A stretch of DNA of 64,000 nucleotides, taken from contig NZ_CP010407.1 of the NCBI RefSeq assembly GCF_000830005.1, forward strand, positions 6,212,001 through 6,276,000. Reading direction: 5' to 3'. The notes below the pieces were generated by a model, which had not been told where the DNA came from, made no database searches, and was given only the letters and a program-made list of their open reading frames with translations. The position numbers and the translations under genes were made by a program. Positions 35,016 through 44,003 of the stretch are shown here, piece after piece (position 1 is the stretch's first letter; the number at the start of each line of letters is the position of its first letter). The DNA is from Streptomyces vietnamensis. Lineage in GTDB: Bacteria; Actinomycetota; Actinomycetes; Streptomycetales; Streptomycetaceae.

Positions 35016-35144
35016 AACGGCTCGATGTCCTGCACGGCCTGGGACGGCGTGATGTCCTGCACGGCCGGGGACGGGGGTGATATCCCGCACGGCTTGGAAC
35101 GGCGTGGTGTCCCGCATGGCCTGAAACGGCCCGATGTCCCCTGG
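35012..35144. repeat. 27-bp tandem repeat (five copies) spanning the glycohydrolase stop
   Basis: Units start at 35012, 35039, 35066, 35094 and 35121, each resembling CTGAAACGGCTCGATGTCC-TGCACGGC. The TGA in the first unit is the stop codon of the ADP-ribosylglycohydrolase. The last unit forms the left arm of the shared terminator. Confidence 0.9.
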
Positions 35145-35171
35145 ACCCCGACGGGGCCCAGGGGACATCGG
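35131..35171. terminator. Bidirectional hairpin terminator
   Basis: CCGATGTCCCCTGG (35131-35144) pairs perfectly with CCAGGGGACATCGG (35158-35171) between convergent genes. The left arm is the end of the 27-bp repeat array, suggesting that the repeat was seeded by or spread into terminator sequence. Confidence 0.88.
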
Positions 35172-35178
35172 CGGGTGA

Positions 35179-36732
35179 TCAGGCCACCGGCCCCGCGGCC
35201 TCGGCGCGGCCGCTCAGCGCCTCCAGGTCGCTCTTGCGGACCCGGATCACCAGGACGGCCGTGACCAGCGCGATCAGCACCATGCCGACGGCGGCCGTGA
35301 AGGCCGAGGAGATGCCCGAGGTCAGCACCTCGTGGCCCCAGGGCGCGGGCAGCTCGTGCGCCTTCAGCGCCTCGGCCTGTTCCTCGGGCGTCGAGTGCGC
35401 GAGGAAGTCCGGCAGCTGCTTCTCGCTCTCCTCGCGGCCGGCCGTGCCGAAGACGGTGACCAGGATGGAGAGGCCGAGCGAGCCGCCGACCTGCTGCGTG
35501 GCGTTGAGCAGACCCGAGGCGGCGCCCGCCTCGTGCTGGGCGACTCCGGAGACGGCCGTGAGCGTGAGCGTCACGAAGTTGAGGCCCATGCCGGATCCGA
35601 ACACGACCATCGGGCCGAGTACCCCGCCGACGTAGCTGCTGTCCGACGAGATGAACGTCAGCCAGAAGAGGCCGATGCCGGTGAGCGTCGCTCCGGTCAC
35701 CATGAACGGCTTGGGGCCGAGGACCGGCAGCAGCCGCTGGGCGAGCCCCGCGCCGACGCCGATCGCGACGGTCACCGGAAGGAAGGCGAATCCGGCCTGG
35801 ACCGGGCTGTAGTCCAGGACGTTCTGCACCCACAGCACGATGAAGAAGAACATGCCGAACATGGCGGCCGACAGGCTCAGCATGATGACGTACGTGCCCG
35901 AGCGGTTGCGGTCCGCGAACATGCGCAGCGGCGTGATCGGTTCCCCGGCCCGTGACTCCACCACGGCGAAGGCCACGAGGAGGACCACCGCCGCGACGAA
36001 GGAGCCGATGGTCAGGCCGTCCTTCCATCCCTTCTCGGACGCCCGGATGAACCCGTAGACCAGCGCCGCCATGCCCAGCGTCGACGTCGCGGCGCCCGCG
36101 ATGTCGAACCGGCCCGGGTGGCGCTCGGACTCGGCGATGTAGCGCGGGGTGAGGAAGGCGATCAGCAGGCCGATCGGCACGTTGACGAAGAAGACCCAGC
36201 GCCAGTCGAGCCACTCCGTGAGGGCTCCGCCGGCGAGCAGGCCTATCGCGCCGCCACCGGCGGAGACCGCGGCGAACACGCCGAACGCCCGGTTGCGCTC
36301 CGGCCCTTCGGGGAACGTCGTGGTGATCAGTGCGAGCGAGGTCGGCGAGGCGATCGCGCCGCCCACGCCCTGCAGGGCCCGCGCGGCGAGCAGTTGCCAG
36401 GGCTCCTGGGCGAAGCCGCCGAGTAGCGAGGCGAACGTGAAGAGCAGGATGCCGGCCATGAACACCCGGCGGCGGCCCAGGATGTCGCCGGCACGTCCGC
36501 CGAGGAGCAGGAGGCCGCCGAAGGTGAGCGTGTAGGCGCTGAGCACCCACGACAGGTCGGTCGTCGAGAAGGAGAGCGCGTCCTGGATGTGCGGCAGGGC
36601 GATGTTCACGATGGTGGCGTCGAGGACGACCATCAGCTGACAGGCGGCGATGACGGTCAGGGCGATGCCCGGTCGCCCTCCGGCGCGAGTCGGCTCGTTC
36701 TCGGTCTGTGTGTCCACCGGAGAAGTTGTCAC
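35179..36732 (-). CDS. MFS drug:H+ antiporter, DHA2 (EmrB/QacA) type
   Basis: A 517-residue exporter with about 14 membrane segments. Motif C-like (GAIGLLAGGALTEWLDWRW), motif A (GGRAGDILGRRRVF) and the N-terminal MVVLDATIVNIALP with its conserved Asp in helix 1 identify the DHA2 family. It probably expels hydrophobic or cationic drugs, or an antibiotic made by the cell. The start is GTG 36730-36732 with GGGGGA upstream. The divergent TetR gene and two identical-type operators in the 132-base gap indicate repression by that regulator. Confidence 0.9.
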   Translation of the reverse strand: MTTSPVDTQTENEPTRAGGRPGIALTVIAACQLMVVLDATIVNIALPHIQDALSFSTTDLSWVLSAYTLTFGGLLLLGGRAGDILGRRRVFMAGILLFTFASLLGGFAQEPWQLLAARALQGVGGAIASPTSLALITTTFPEGPERNRAFGVFAAVSAGGGAIGLLAGGALTEWLDWRWVFFVNVPIGLLIAFLTPRYIAESERHPGRFDIAGAATSTLGMAALVYGFIRASEKGWKDGLTIGSFVAAVVLLVAFAVVESRAGEPITPLRMFADRNRSGTYVIMLSLSAAMFGMFFFIVLWVQNVLDYSPVQAGFAFLPVTVAIGVGAGLAQRLLPVLGPKPFMVTGATLTGIGLFWLTFISSDSSYVGGVLGPMVVFGSGMGLNFVTLTLTAVSGVAQHEAGAASGLLNATQQVGGSLGLSILVTVFGTAGREESEKQLPDFLAHSTPEEQAEALKAHELPAPWGHEVLTSGISSAFTAAVGMVLIALVTAVLVIRVRKSDLEALSGRAEAAGPVA

Positions 36733-36755
36733 TATGGATCCCCCACGGAAGAATT

Positions 36756-36775
36756 AGTGAACGACCCCGTTCACT
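36756..36775. promoter_or_regulatory. TetR operator 1
   Basis: AGTGAACG-ACCC-CGTTCACT, a perfect 8-bp inverted repeat with a 4-base spacer, 24 bases before the exporter start, positioned to block its promoter. Confidence 0.88.
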
Positions 36776-36801
36776 CTTCGCCACGGTAGTGAGTCCCCCT
36801 C

Positions 36802-36821
36802 AGTGAACGCAACCGTTCACT
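36802..36821. promoter_or_regulatory. TetR operator 2
   Basis: AGTGAACG-CAAC-CGTTCACT, with arms identical to operator 1 and centre 46 bp away (about 4.4 helical turns). It lies 44-63 bases before the tetR start, positioned for autoregulation. Confidence 0.88.
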
Positions 36822-36864
36822 GAGTACTGCCGACGAATCGAATCGCGTCAACGGAGAGATCCTG

Positions 36865-37482
36865 ATGGTTACTTCGCGCTCCACGGCCGCCGCCCGGCCG
36901 GAGGGGGCGGCGCTGCGACGCCGCGGCCCCGTGCTCGAGCGGGCGATCCTGGAGGCCACACTCGACCAGCTGAGCCGTATCGGCTGGAACGGCCTCACGA
37001 TGGAGGGTGTCGCGGTCGGAGCGCAGACGGGCAAAGCCGCGGTGTACCGGCGGTGGTCGTCGAAGGAGGACCTCGTCGCGGACGCCCTCCAGGCCGGACT
37101 GCCGACGCTCGATGAGGCTCCGGACACCGGCCGTGTGCGTGAGGACCTGTACGAGCTGTGCCGCCGGGTCCGGGACGTGATGTACTCCAAGCCCGGCTTC
37201 GCTCTGCGTGCTGTGCTTCACGAATGCGATGTCGAGTCCGCCGAGCGCTTCCATGGGCTGATCGAGACGGGCGTGATCGAACCCTCGAAGCGTCTCTTCC
37301 GGGACGTGCTACGGCGTGGAATCTCGCGCGGAGAGGTGCGAGCCGACGCGATCGACGACCTCGTCCTCGACGTCGTCCCCGCCATGATGATGTACCGCTC
37401 CAAGGTGTGCGGAAGCGAATGGCCGGACGATGAGATCGCCGCCGTGATCGACCGGATCATGGTGCCCCTGCTGCGCGCCTGA
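36865..37482 (+). CDS. TetR-family repressor of the adjacent exporter
   Basis: A 205-residue regulator. The N-terminal helix-turn-helix spans about residues 25-70 (ERAILEATLDQLSRIGWNGLTMEGVAVGAQTGKAAVYRRW, recognition helix near KAAVYRRW). The C-terminal helical domain (PSKRLFRDVL, VPAMMMYRSKV) resembles TetR_C_16-like ligand domains. ATG 36865 has GGAGAG upstream. Two strong inverted repeats in the divergent gap are its likely binding sites. Ligand unknown. Confidence 0.9.
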   Translation: MVTSRSTAAARPEGAALRRRGPVLERAILEATLDQLSRIGWNGLTMEGVAVGAQTGKAAVYRRWSSKEDLVADALQAGLPTLDEAPDTGRVREDLYELCRRVRDVMYSKPGFALRAVLHECDVESAERFHGLIETGVIEPSKRLFRDVLRRGISRGEVRADAIDDLVLDVVPAMMMYRSKVCGSEWPDDEIAAVIDRIMVPLLRA

Positions 37483-37592
37483 GCGGGTCCGGGAGCTTCC
37501 GGGGCGGGACGGCGACGGGCTCCGGGGCGTCGCGGGACGGGCCTCGGGGCGTCTGCGGCGAAACCGGGTATCGCGGGTGGCATCAGGCGGCG

Positions 37593-37598
37593 TAACCT
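37593..37598 (+). promoter_or_regulatory. Candidate -10 element before rnhB
   Basis: TAACCT is 10 bases before ATG 37609 with no ribosome site between them, so the leader is absent or very short. Confidence 0.4.
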
Positions 37599-37608
37599 GT
37601 CTGGCGCC

Positions 37609-38319
37609 ATGCCGTACGAACCTCCCACCCACACTGTCGAGCGGTCGCTCCGAGCCACCACCGGCGCCAAGATCGTCGCCGGGGTCGACGAGGTCGGACG
37701 CGGGGCGTGGGCCGGCCCCGTCACGGTGTGCGCGGCCGTCACCGGCCTGCGCCGGCCCCCCGAGGGGCTCACCGACTCGAAACTGCTCACACCCAAGCGC
37801 CGGAACGCGCTGGCCGCGGAGCTGGAGGGGTGGGTCACCGCGTACGCACTCGGCGACGCCTCTCCGCAGGAGATCGACGAACTCGGCATGACCGCGGCGC
37901 TGCGGCTCGCGGCCGTCCGGGCCCTCGAAGGCCTTCCCGTACGGCCCGACGCGGTGATCCTCGACGGCAAGCACGACTACCTCGGCAGGCCCTGGCAGGT
38001 CCGTACGGTGATCAAGGGCGACCAGTCCTGCATCGCCGTCGCGGCCGCCTCCGTCATAGCCAAGGTCCGGCGGGACGCCCTCATGGCGGAACTGGAGGCC
38101 GAGGGTGACCGGTACGCGGCATACGCCTTCGGTGCCAACGCGGGCTACCCTTCGCCGGTCCACAAGGCGGCGCTCGAAGAGCTGGGGCCCACCCCGTACC
38201 ACCGACTCTCCTGGTCGTACCTGGACGCGCTGCCCCAGTGGCGCCACCTCAAAAAGGTCCGCCTCTCCGCCGAGGCGGCCGCGCTGGAAAGCGGGGGCCA
38301 ACTCGGCTTCGACTTCTGA
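37609..38319 (+). CDS. rnhB: Ribonuclease HII
   Basis: A 236-residue enzyme that cuts RNA in RNA/DNA hybrids and excises misincorporated ribonucleotides. Active-site acidic residues: Asp/Glu in [12 protein letters not shown] (residues ~26-27), Asp in [10 protein letters not shown] and the distal Asp in [12 protein letters not shown]. Length fits the family. The preceding 120 bases contain GC-rich CGGGGCGTC repeats after the tetR stop. Start ATG 37609. Confidence 0.95.
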   Translation: MPYEPPTHTVERSLRATTGAKIVAGVDEVGRGAWAGPVTVCAAVTGLRRPPEGLTDSKLLTPKRRNALAAELEGWVTAYALGDASPQEIDELGMTAALRLAAVRALEGLPVRPDAVILDGKHDYLGRPWQVRTVIKGDQSCIAVAAASVIAKVRRDALMAELEAEGDRYAAYAFGANAGYPSPVHKAALEELGPTPYHRLSWSYLDALPQWRHLKKVRLSAEAAALESGGQLGFDF

Positions 38320-38425
38320 ACTTCCGGTCACGGGGCCCTGCCGAAGGGTCGCCCACGCGGCCGGGGTGCACATGTGTGCCCACCCGCCGGTGCTCCGCGC
38401 AGCGGCGTTTGATAGACATCCATTC

Positions 38426-39040
38426 ATGCCTCTCATCCCCGAGGAGCCTCAGATTCACGAGAGCGCCCAGGGTCCCCGCGCCACCGCGTCGACCCCCCGT
38501 CCCGTACCCGGCCCGCGTTCCGCGGCCTCTCCGCGTCCCGGACGCCCCGTACCCGGTCCGGCCAGGCCCGCCGCGCCGGCGCCGCACCCCGGTGCCGGAC
38601 AGTCTCCGGCCGAGCGCCCGGAGAATCGTTCCGACCAGCGAACCACTCCGCAGCTCCAGCTGATCCCGGCCCCGGTCGACGGCGCGCTCGACGCCGCCGA
38701 GGAGGCCCTGGACCTGCTCCTGGAGAGCGGACGGGCGCCCGGCGAGATCCTGGTGCTCACCACCGGCGACCCGCACCCGTGGGCGGCTCACGAGCTGTCC
38801 TTCGGCGAGGCCGCCTACTGGGCCCAACAGGACACCGGTGACGACGTGTTCTTCGCCGAGGCCTCCGCCGTGGAGCGGGCCGCCGCCCGCCCCGTGGTGA
38901 TCGTCGCCGTCAACGGCGGCGACGAGGCGACGGCCGCCAAGGCCCTTCCGTCGGCGATGACCCGCGCGGGCGCGCTGCTCGTCGTCTGCGGTGACCCGCA
39001 GCGCATCACGGCGCTCCTCGGAGCAGGCGCCGGCGTCTGA
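38426..39040 (+). CDS. Hypothetical protein with Pro-rich N-terminus
   Basis: A 204-residue protein of unknown function. The first ~75 residues are Pro/Ala/Arg-rich and probably disordered (PRPGRPVPGPARPAAPAPHP). From residue ~76 a folded-looking part begins LQLIPAPVDGALDAAEEALDLLLESGRAPGEILVLTTGDPHPWA and continues with two alternating hydrophobic strands (PVVIVAVNGGDE, GALLVVCGDP), a Rossmann-like or ATPase-fragment pattern without a P-loop. The LVLTTGDPHPWA piece resembles motifs seen in UvrD-type helicase C-terminal regions, but nothing else does. No promoter element is clear. Confidence 0.6.
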   Translation: MPLIPEEPQIHESAQGPRATASTPRPVPGPRSAASPRPGRPVPGPARPAAPAPHPGAGQSPAERPENRSDQRTTPQLQLIPAPVDGALDAAEEALDLLLESGRAPGEILVLTTGDPHPWAAHELSFGEAAYWAQQDTGDDVFFAEASAVERAAARPVVIVAVNGGDEATAAKALPSAMTRAGALLVVCGDPQRITALLGAGAGV

Positions 39041-39112
39041 CCGACCGCGCTCCTCCGCCGGACCCCACCGGGGCCGGCGGGGGCGTCGGCCGGGGCCCTG
39101 CGCCGCCCCGCG

Positions 39113-39230
39113 CGATCAGCGTGCGGCGGCTCTCCTGGCCCACGCGATCAGAGCGCGGCGGCCCGTCCTGGTCCATGCGGTCGGAGCGCGGCGGCCCGTC
39201 CTGGTTCAGGCGGTCAGCGTGCGGCGGCCC
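39113..39230. repeat. Degenerate ~33-bp tandem repeat between convergent genes
   Basis: Three to four imperfect units around GAGCGCGGCGGCCCGTCCTG, starting near 39113, 39145 and 39179 with a partial fourth. It overlaps the end of the minus-strand hypothetical gene (39214-39843). Confidence 0.75.
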
Positions 39231-39843
39231 GGCGCAGGGGTTCCGTCGCGCCGCTCGCGGTCCTCGGCGTGAGCAGGCCGAGTTCGGCCGGCCCGTCACC
39301 CAGCGGCAGGGGAAGCGAGTCGGAGCTCGGACGCCGGCCACCCCGGCCCTCGCCGAGCACCTGCCAGCCACCCCCGGTCAGCGTGATGTACGCGCCGCAG
39401 CGGAGCCCGTGCAGTGTGCAGGCGTCCCGGAGCCCCCACATCCAGGCTCCGTCCTCCTCCGTCCAGCGCTCGTCGCCCTCGCGGCAGTACAGCAGGACCG
39501 CGGTCCGCACGGGCGCGCGTCTCCGGAGGTCATGCGGAATGACCCGCCGCAGATGCGCGAGGAGCGCGTTGCGGAACTCCCAGCCGTCCGCCGCGACGGG
39601 ACGGCGGACGAACGAGGCACTGGCCGCGAGCCGTTCCTCGTGGTCCAGGACGGCGATGACCGCCGTCGAGGGCGTGGGCGCGTGGCGCGAGTGCAGTCCG
39701 CTGACGACCTCACGAGGATTGCGCAGCAAGGGAATTCCCGCCGCGGCCCACTCGGAGGGTTCGAGCATCCGAGCGAGGCGGCTGGCGGACTCGGACGACG
39801 ATCTGAGCGAGGCGGCTGTGGGCGGAGCGAATCCGAGGGTCAC
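39214..39843 (-). CDS. Conserved hypothetical protein
   Basis: A 209-residue protein, not recognised. It starts VTLGFAPPTAASLRSSSESASRL and has a central globular part: TAVIAVLDHEERLAASASFVRRPV, then GWEFRNALLAHLRRVI, LLYCREGDERWTEEDGAW and LRCGAYITLTGGGWQVL. No signal peptide, membrane segment or catalytic motif is visible. GTG 39843 follows GGGAGG closely; an in-frame upstream start exists but the sequence there looks random. It lies beside recQ on the same strand, 229 bases downstream of nothing in common. Confidence 0.6.
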   Translation of the reverse strand: MTLGFAPPTAASLRSSSESASRLARMLEPSEWAAAGIPLLRNPREVVSGLHSRHAPTPSTAVIAVLDHEERLAASASFVRRPVAADGWEFRNALLAHLRRVIPHDLRRRAPVRTAVLLYCREGDERWTEEDGAWMWGLRDACTLHGLRCGAYITLTGGGWQVLGEGRGGRRPSSDSLPLPLGDGPAELGLLTPRTASGATEPLRRAAAR

Positions 39844-40071
39844 GGTCCTCCCTTCGGATACGCGCCCGCTGAGCGGGCAAGGTCGGGTGAGGGCGCACCA
39901 CGGCACAGTCCTTCCGGACCGCTGACGGGCCGTGCGGGGCGGTTTCCCAATTCTTGCGGGCCCGTGCGCGAGCGGCAACGAGCAATTGAGACCGCTGACG
40001 GGATTGAGTCGGTATGCCACTCATATCCCTGCCCAGTTGCCCATTGTTCACTCCCCGTTTCCTCTCCTGTT

Positions 40072-42255
40072 TCACCCCTGGACGGCGAGCACCAGCGGAA
40101 ACACCCCTTCCGCTCCGGCCCGCCGCAGCAGCCGCGCCGCCACCGCCAACGTCCAGCCGGTGTCGGAGAGATCGTCCACGAGGAGAACCGGTCCGCCGGC
40201 GCCGGCCAGCCGCCCTGCCAGCTCCGGAGACACCGTCAGCGTCCGCTGCAGACCGACGACCCGCTGGGCGCTGTTGGTCCGCGAGAGCCGGAGCTCCTCC
40301 GCCTCCGGCGCGTACTCCACCACCCCGAGGAAGGGCATCCTGCCGATCTCGGCGATCCGCTGTCCGAGCGACCCCACCAGACGCGGCTTGCGGTGGGAGG
40401 CGACCGTGACCACGCCGGCGGGCCGGGCCGGCGCGTCCGGCGCCCCGGAGGCCCACCCCCCGGGCCCCTTGGCCCAGTCGGCCAGCACGTGCACCACCGC
40501 CTGCACCACATCGTCCGGGACGGGCCCGTCCGGCGTGCCGTCGGCCAGCATCGGACGCAGCCGGTTGCCCCAGCCGATGTCCGAGAGCCGCCCCAGGGCC
40601 CGGCCGCCGAACGCCTGCTCCCCGAGCGGAATACGGCCCTTCAGATCGACCCCGACCGCGGCGAGTCCGGTGGGCCACATCTTCCGGGGCTCGACCTCCA
40701 CGCCGGGCCGTCCCAGCTCCCCCTTGGCGGCGTCCAGCGCCGCCTCGGACACCTTCGGGTCGAACCGGGCGCCCGCGCAGTTGTCGCAGCGACCGCACGG
40801 AGCGGCCTCCTCGTCGTCCAACTGGCGCCGCAGGAACTCCATCCGGCACCCGGTCGTCGCCGCGTAGTCGCGCATCGCCTGCTGCTCGGCCGCCCGCTGC
40901 CGCGCCACCCAGGCGTACCGCTCGGTGTCGTACACCCAGGGCTGCCCGGTGCTCTCCCAGCCGCCCTTGACCCGGTGCACCGCGCCGTCCACGTCCAGGA
41001 CCTTGAGCATGGTCTCCAGCCGGGTCCTGCGCAGCTCGACCAGCGGCTCCAGGGCGGGCAGGGACAAGGGCCGGCCCGCCTGCGCGAGCACGTCGATCGT
41101 GCGGCGCACCTGCTCCTCAGGCGGAAAGGCCACCGAGGCGAAGTAGCGCCAGATCGCCTCGTCCTCCTGCCCGGGCAGGAGCAGCACCTCCGCGTGCTCC
41201 ACCCCTCGCCCGGCCCGGCCGACCTGCTGGTAGTACGCGATGGGGGAGGACGGTGACCCGAGATGCACCACGAAGCCCAGGTCCGGCTTGTCGAAGCCCA
41301 TGCCGAGGGCCGAGGTCGCCACGAGCGCCTTGACCCGGTTGGCCTGAAGATCGTCCTCCGCCTGCTGCCGGTCGGCGTTCTCCGTCCGACCCGTGTAGGA
41401 GGACACGGTGTGTCCGCACTGGCGCAGATAGGCGGTGACCTCGTCGGCCGCGGCGACCGTCAGCGTGTAGATGATTCCGGAGCCGGGCAGCTCGCCGAGG
41501 TGGTCGGCGAGCCAGGCCAGCCGGTGCGCGGCGTCCGGCAGCCTGACCACGCCCAGACTCAGGCTCTCCCGGTCGAGGGGCCCGCGCAGGACGAGGGCGT
41601 CCGTGCCCGCGCCCGTGCCGAGCTGCTCGGCCACGTCCGCCGTCACCCGGGCGTTCGCCGTCGCCGTGGTCGCCAGCACCGGAACACCGGAGGGCAGGTC
41701 GGCCAGCATCGTCCGCAGCCGGCGGTAGTCGGGCCGGAAGTCGTGGCCCCAGTCCGAGATGCAGTGCGCCTCGTCGACCACGAGCAGCCCGGTGGCGGCG
41801 GCCAGCTGCGGCAGTACCTGGTCGCGGAAGTCGGGGTTGTTGAGCCGCTCAGGACTCACCAGGAGCACGTCCACCTCGCCGGAGGCCACTTCCTCCTGGA
41901 CCGTCTCCCACTCCTCGGTGTTCGAGGAGTTGATCGTCCGGGCACGGATGCCCGCCCGGGCCGCCGCCTCCACCTGGTTGCGCATCAGCGCGAGCAGGGG
42001 GGAGACGATCACGGTCGGGCCGCTGCCGCGCTCGCGGAGCAGCGAGGTCGCCACGAAGTACACGGCCGACTTGCCCCAGCCGGTCCGCTGCACCACCAGG
42101 GCCCGGCGCCGGTCGGCGACCAGGGCCTCGATGGCCCGCCACTGGTCCTCGCGCAGTCTGGCCCTGCCGGTCGGGTCGGAGACGAGACGGGCGAGCACGG
42201 CGTCGGCGGAGGCTCGGAGGGCGGCGCGGTCTTCCAGCGGGGCTGCTTGGGTCAT
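40072..42255 (-). CDS. RecQ-family helicase with C-terminal phosphoribosyltransferase-like domain
   Basis: A 727-residue protein. The N-terminal ~470 residues are a RecQ helicase: WGKS in [17 protein letters not shown] in [28 protein letters not shown], and QQVGRAGR. A RecQ-type zinc cluster follows ([12 protein letters not shown] ... CGRCDNC). The last ~230 residues have [22 protein letters not shown] and [18 protein letters not shown]. The last of these is the PRPP-binding signature of type I phosphoribosyltransferases. ATG 42255 is used; TTG a few codons upstream is possible. RNA or DNA repair linked to nucleotide salvage is inferred only from this fusion. Confidence 0.85.
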   Translation of the reverse strand: MTQAAPLEDRAALRASADAVLARLVSDPTGRARLREDQWRAIEALVADRRRALVVQRTGWGKSAVYFVATSLLRERGSGPTVIVSPLLALMRNQVEAAARAGIRARTINSSNTEEWETVQEEVASGEVDVLLVSPERLNNPDFRDQVLPQLAAATGLLVVDEAHCISDWGHDFRPDYRRLRTMLADLPSGVPVLATTATANARVTADVAEQLGTGAGTDALVLRGPLDRESLSLGVVRLPDAAHRLAWLADHLGELPGSGIIYTLTVAAADEVTAYLRQCGHTVSSYTGRTENADRQQAEDDLQANRVKALVATSALGMGFDKPDLGFVVHLGSPSSPIAYYQQVGRAGRGVEHAEVLLLPGQEDEAIWRYFASVAFPPEEQVRRTIDVLAQAGRPLSLPALEPLVELRRTRLETMLKVLDVDGAVHRVKGGWESTGQPWVYDTERYAWVARQRAAEQQAMRDYAATTGCRMEFLRRQLDDEEAAPCGRCDNCAGARFDPKVSEAALDAAKGELGRPGVEVEPRKMWPTGLAAVGVDLKGRIPLGEQAFGGRALGRLSDIGWGNRLRPMLADGTPDGPVPDDVVQAVVHVLADWAKGPGGWASGAPDAPARPAGVVTVASHRKPRLVGSLGQRIAEIGRMPFLGVVEYAPEAEELRLSRTNSAQRVVGLQRTLTVSPELAGRLAGAGGPVLLVDDLSDTGWTLAVAARLLRRAGAEGVFPLVLAVQG

Positions 42256-42397
42256 ACCCCCATGCAACCCGATGCCTCGGACATCGTGCGAATGAGCCGT
42301 CGAACCTGTGGACAACTCGATGGGTCGACGGATGCCCCGTTCCAGGAGTTATCCACAGGGGTTTCGGATTTCGGGAGATCACGAGACCGTCCTGACC

Positions 42398-43888
42398 ATG
42401 AACGCGAATCACCACGAATCCAGTGGACTCTCCCGTACCCAGCAGATCACCCTGCGCGGCCCGGCGGAACTGGCCGACGCCCTGCCGTTCGTGCTGGGCT
42501 TCCACCCCACCGACTCCGTCGTCCTGGTCGCCCTCCACGGCGAGCGCGGCCGCTTCGGCGGCCGTGTCAGGCTCGGGATCCCACGCTCGCCCCGGGAGTG
42601 GGCGTCCACCGCCGATCACCTCGCCGAGTGCCTCGTCGAGGGCGGCTCCCGATCCGGCACGCGGCCGGACGGCATCGTCGTCTTCCTGTGCCAGGACCCC
42701 GCGCCCGGCGAGACGGGCCGCAGGGTCATGGAGCGGCTGCGGCCCTTCGCGCAGCGCCTGCGGACGGCCTGTGGCGCCCTCGACATCCCCGTCTGCGAGG
42801 CCCTCTGCATCACCGACGGGCTGTACTTCTCGTACTGCTGTCCCGACCAGCGCTGCTGCCCGCCGGACGGCACCCCGCTCGCGCTCAACGGCACCTCGGT
42901 GATGGCGGCGGCCGCGGCGTACGCCGGAGTGCAGGTACGGGGCTCCCTGCGGGACATGGAGGCCCGGCTGAAGCCGCGTGGCGGACCCGGCGACGAGGAG
43001 CAGCGGGCCGCCCTCGACACGGCCGCCGCCTCGATCGTCCCCCGGATCCTCGAGGGCGCCGAAGGGAAGGGACGGGAAGAGGTGCGCGAAGCGACGTTGC
43101 GTCTCGCCCGCGGGATCCTCCGCCGGTTCGTCAGCCCGAAGAGCACACAGAGCCCGAAGAACCAGAAGAGCCCGCAGGGCCCTATGGGCGCTCTGGGTCC
43201 GAAGAGCCCCCAGGCCGGTGCGGCGGGTGCGCTGAGCACGGCGAGCCCGGTGCGGCCGATCGTTCCGGGACGACAGACCGGTGCCGTCGCCGACGACGCG
43301 GCCGACGACGCCCTGATCACGACCGACGAGGCGGCCGCTCTGGTCCTCGGTCTGCAGGACCGGGTCACCCGGGACCGCGCCGCCGAGTGGATGGAGGGCT
43401 GGGAGGGGACCGCCGCCCTGCGGCTCTGGCGCGTCCTGGCCCGGCGCTGTGTCACGCCCTACCAGGAGCATGCCGCCGCGCCCCTCACCCTCGCGGGCTG
43501 GACGGCCTGGTCCCTGGGCGACGAGCCGACCGCCCGCGTCGCCCTCGGGCTCGCCCTCGACGCCGACCCCGAGTACGTCTTCGCCCGGCTGCTGCACCAG
43601 GCCTGCAACGAAGGTCTTGACCCCGAGTCGCTCCGCTCCTGTCTGAGGAGCGAGCGGGACGCCCGGGCCGCCTCGGAACAGGAGGTTCCCTCGCCCTCCC
43701 GGCGGGTCCGGATGCGGGCGACCCGCAGGCCGGGCACTCCGCAGGCCCTCAGGAAGCCGGGGCGGCAGACCGATGGGAGCGGGCGCCGGACGACCGCCGG
43801 AGTCCGCCCCGGCGGGCCCGCCGCCACGAGGCCGGGGAGCGGGACTCCCCGGCACGGCGGACAGCGCGGTTCCAGGAGCGGCCGATGA
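42398..43888 (+). CDS. DUF4192 domain protein
   Basis: A 496-residue actinobacterial DUF4192 protein of unknown function. It has RTQQITLRGPAELADALPFVLGFHPTDSVVLVAL, VFLCQDPAPG, and ITDGLYFSYCCPDQRCCPPDGTPL with clustered cysteines (possible metal site). A Lys/Gln/Ser-Pro-rich linker sits near residues 240-275 (SPKSTQSPKNQKSPQG), and a C-terminal Arg/Gly-rich tail follows. ATG 42398 is chosen as the first start in front of the conserved block; no strong ribosome site is visible. It diverges from recQ. Confidence 0.75.
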   Translation: MNANHHESSGLSRTQQITLRGPAELADALPFVLGFHPTDSVVLVALHGERGRFGGRVRLGIPRSPREWASTADHLAECLVEGGSRSGTRPDGIVVFLCQDPAPGETGRRVMERLRPFAQRLRTACGALDIPVCEALCITDGLYFSYCCPDQRCCPPDGTPLALNGTSVMAAAAAYAGVQVRGSLRDMEARLKPRGGPGDEEQRAALDTAAASIVPRILEGAEGKGREEVREATLRLARGILRRFVSPKSTQSPKNQKSPQGPMGALGPKSPQAGAAGALSTASPVRPIVPGRQTGAVADDAADDALITTDEAAALVLGLQDRVTRDRAAEWMEGWEGTAALRLWRVLARRCVTPYQEHAAAPLTLAGWTAWSLGDEPTARVALGLALDADPEYVFARLLHQACNEGLDPESLRSCLRSERDARAASEQEVPSPSRRVRMRATRRPGTPQALRKPGRQTDGSGRRTTAGVRPGGPAATRPGSGTPRHGGQRGSRSGR

Positions 43889-44003
43889 CGACCGTGACCC
43901 GGCCACCCGCAAGCGCGTTCAGCTCTCTGGCGGAGTCGTACGAACCGTCCCGCCGACACCTTGCCGGCCGCCCGGTTCGCACAGAGAGCACCTCGTACCC
44001 GCC

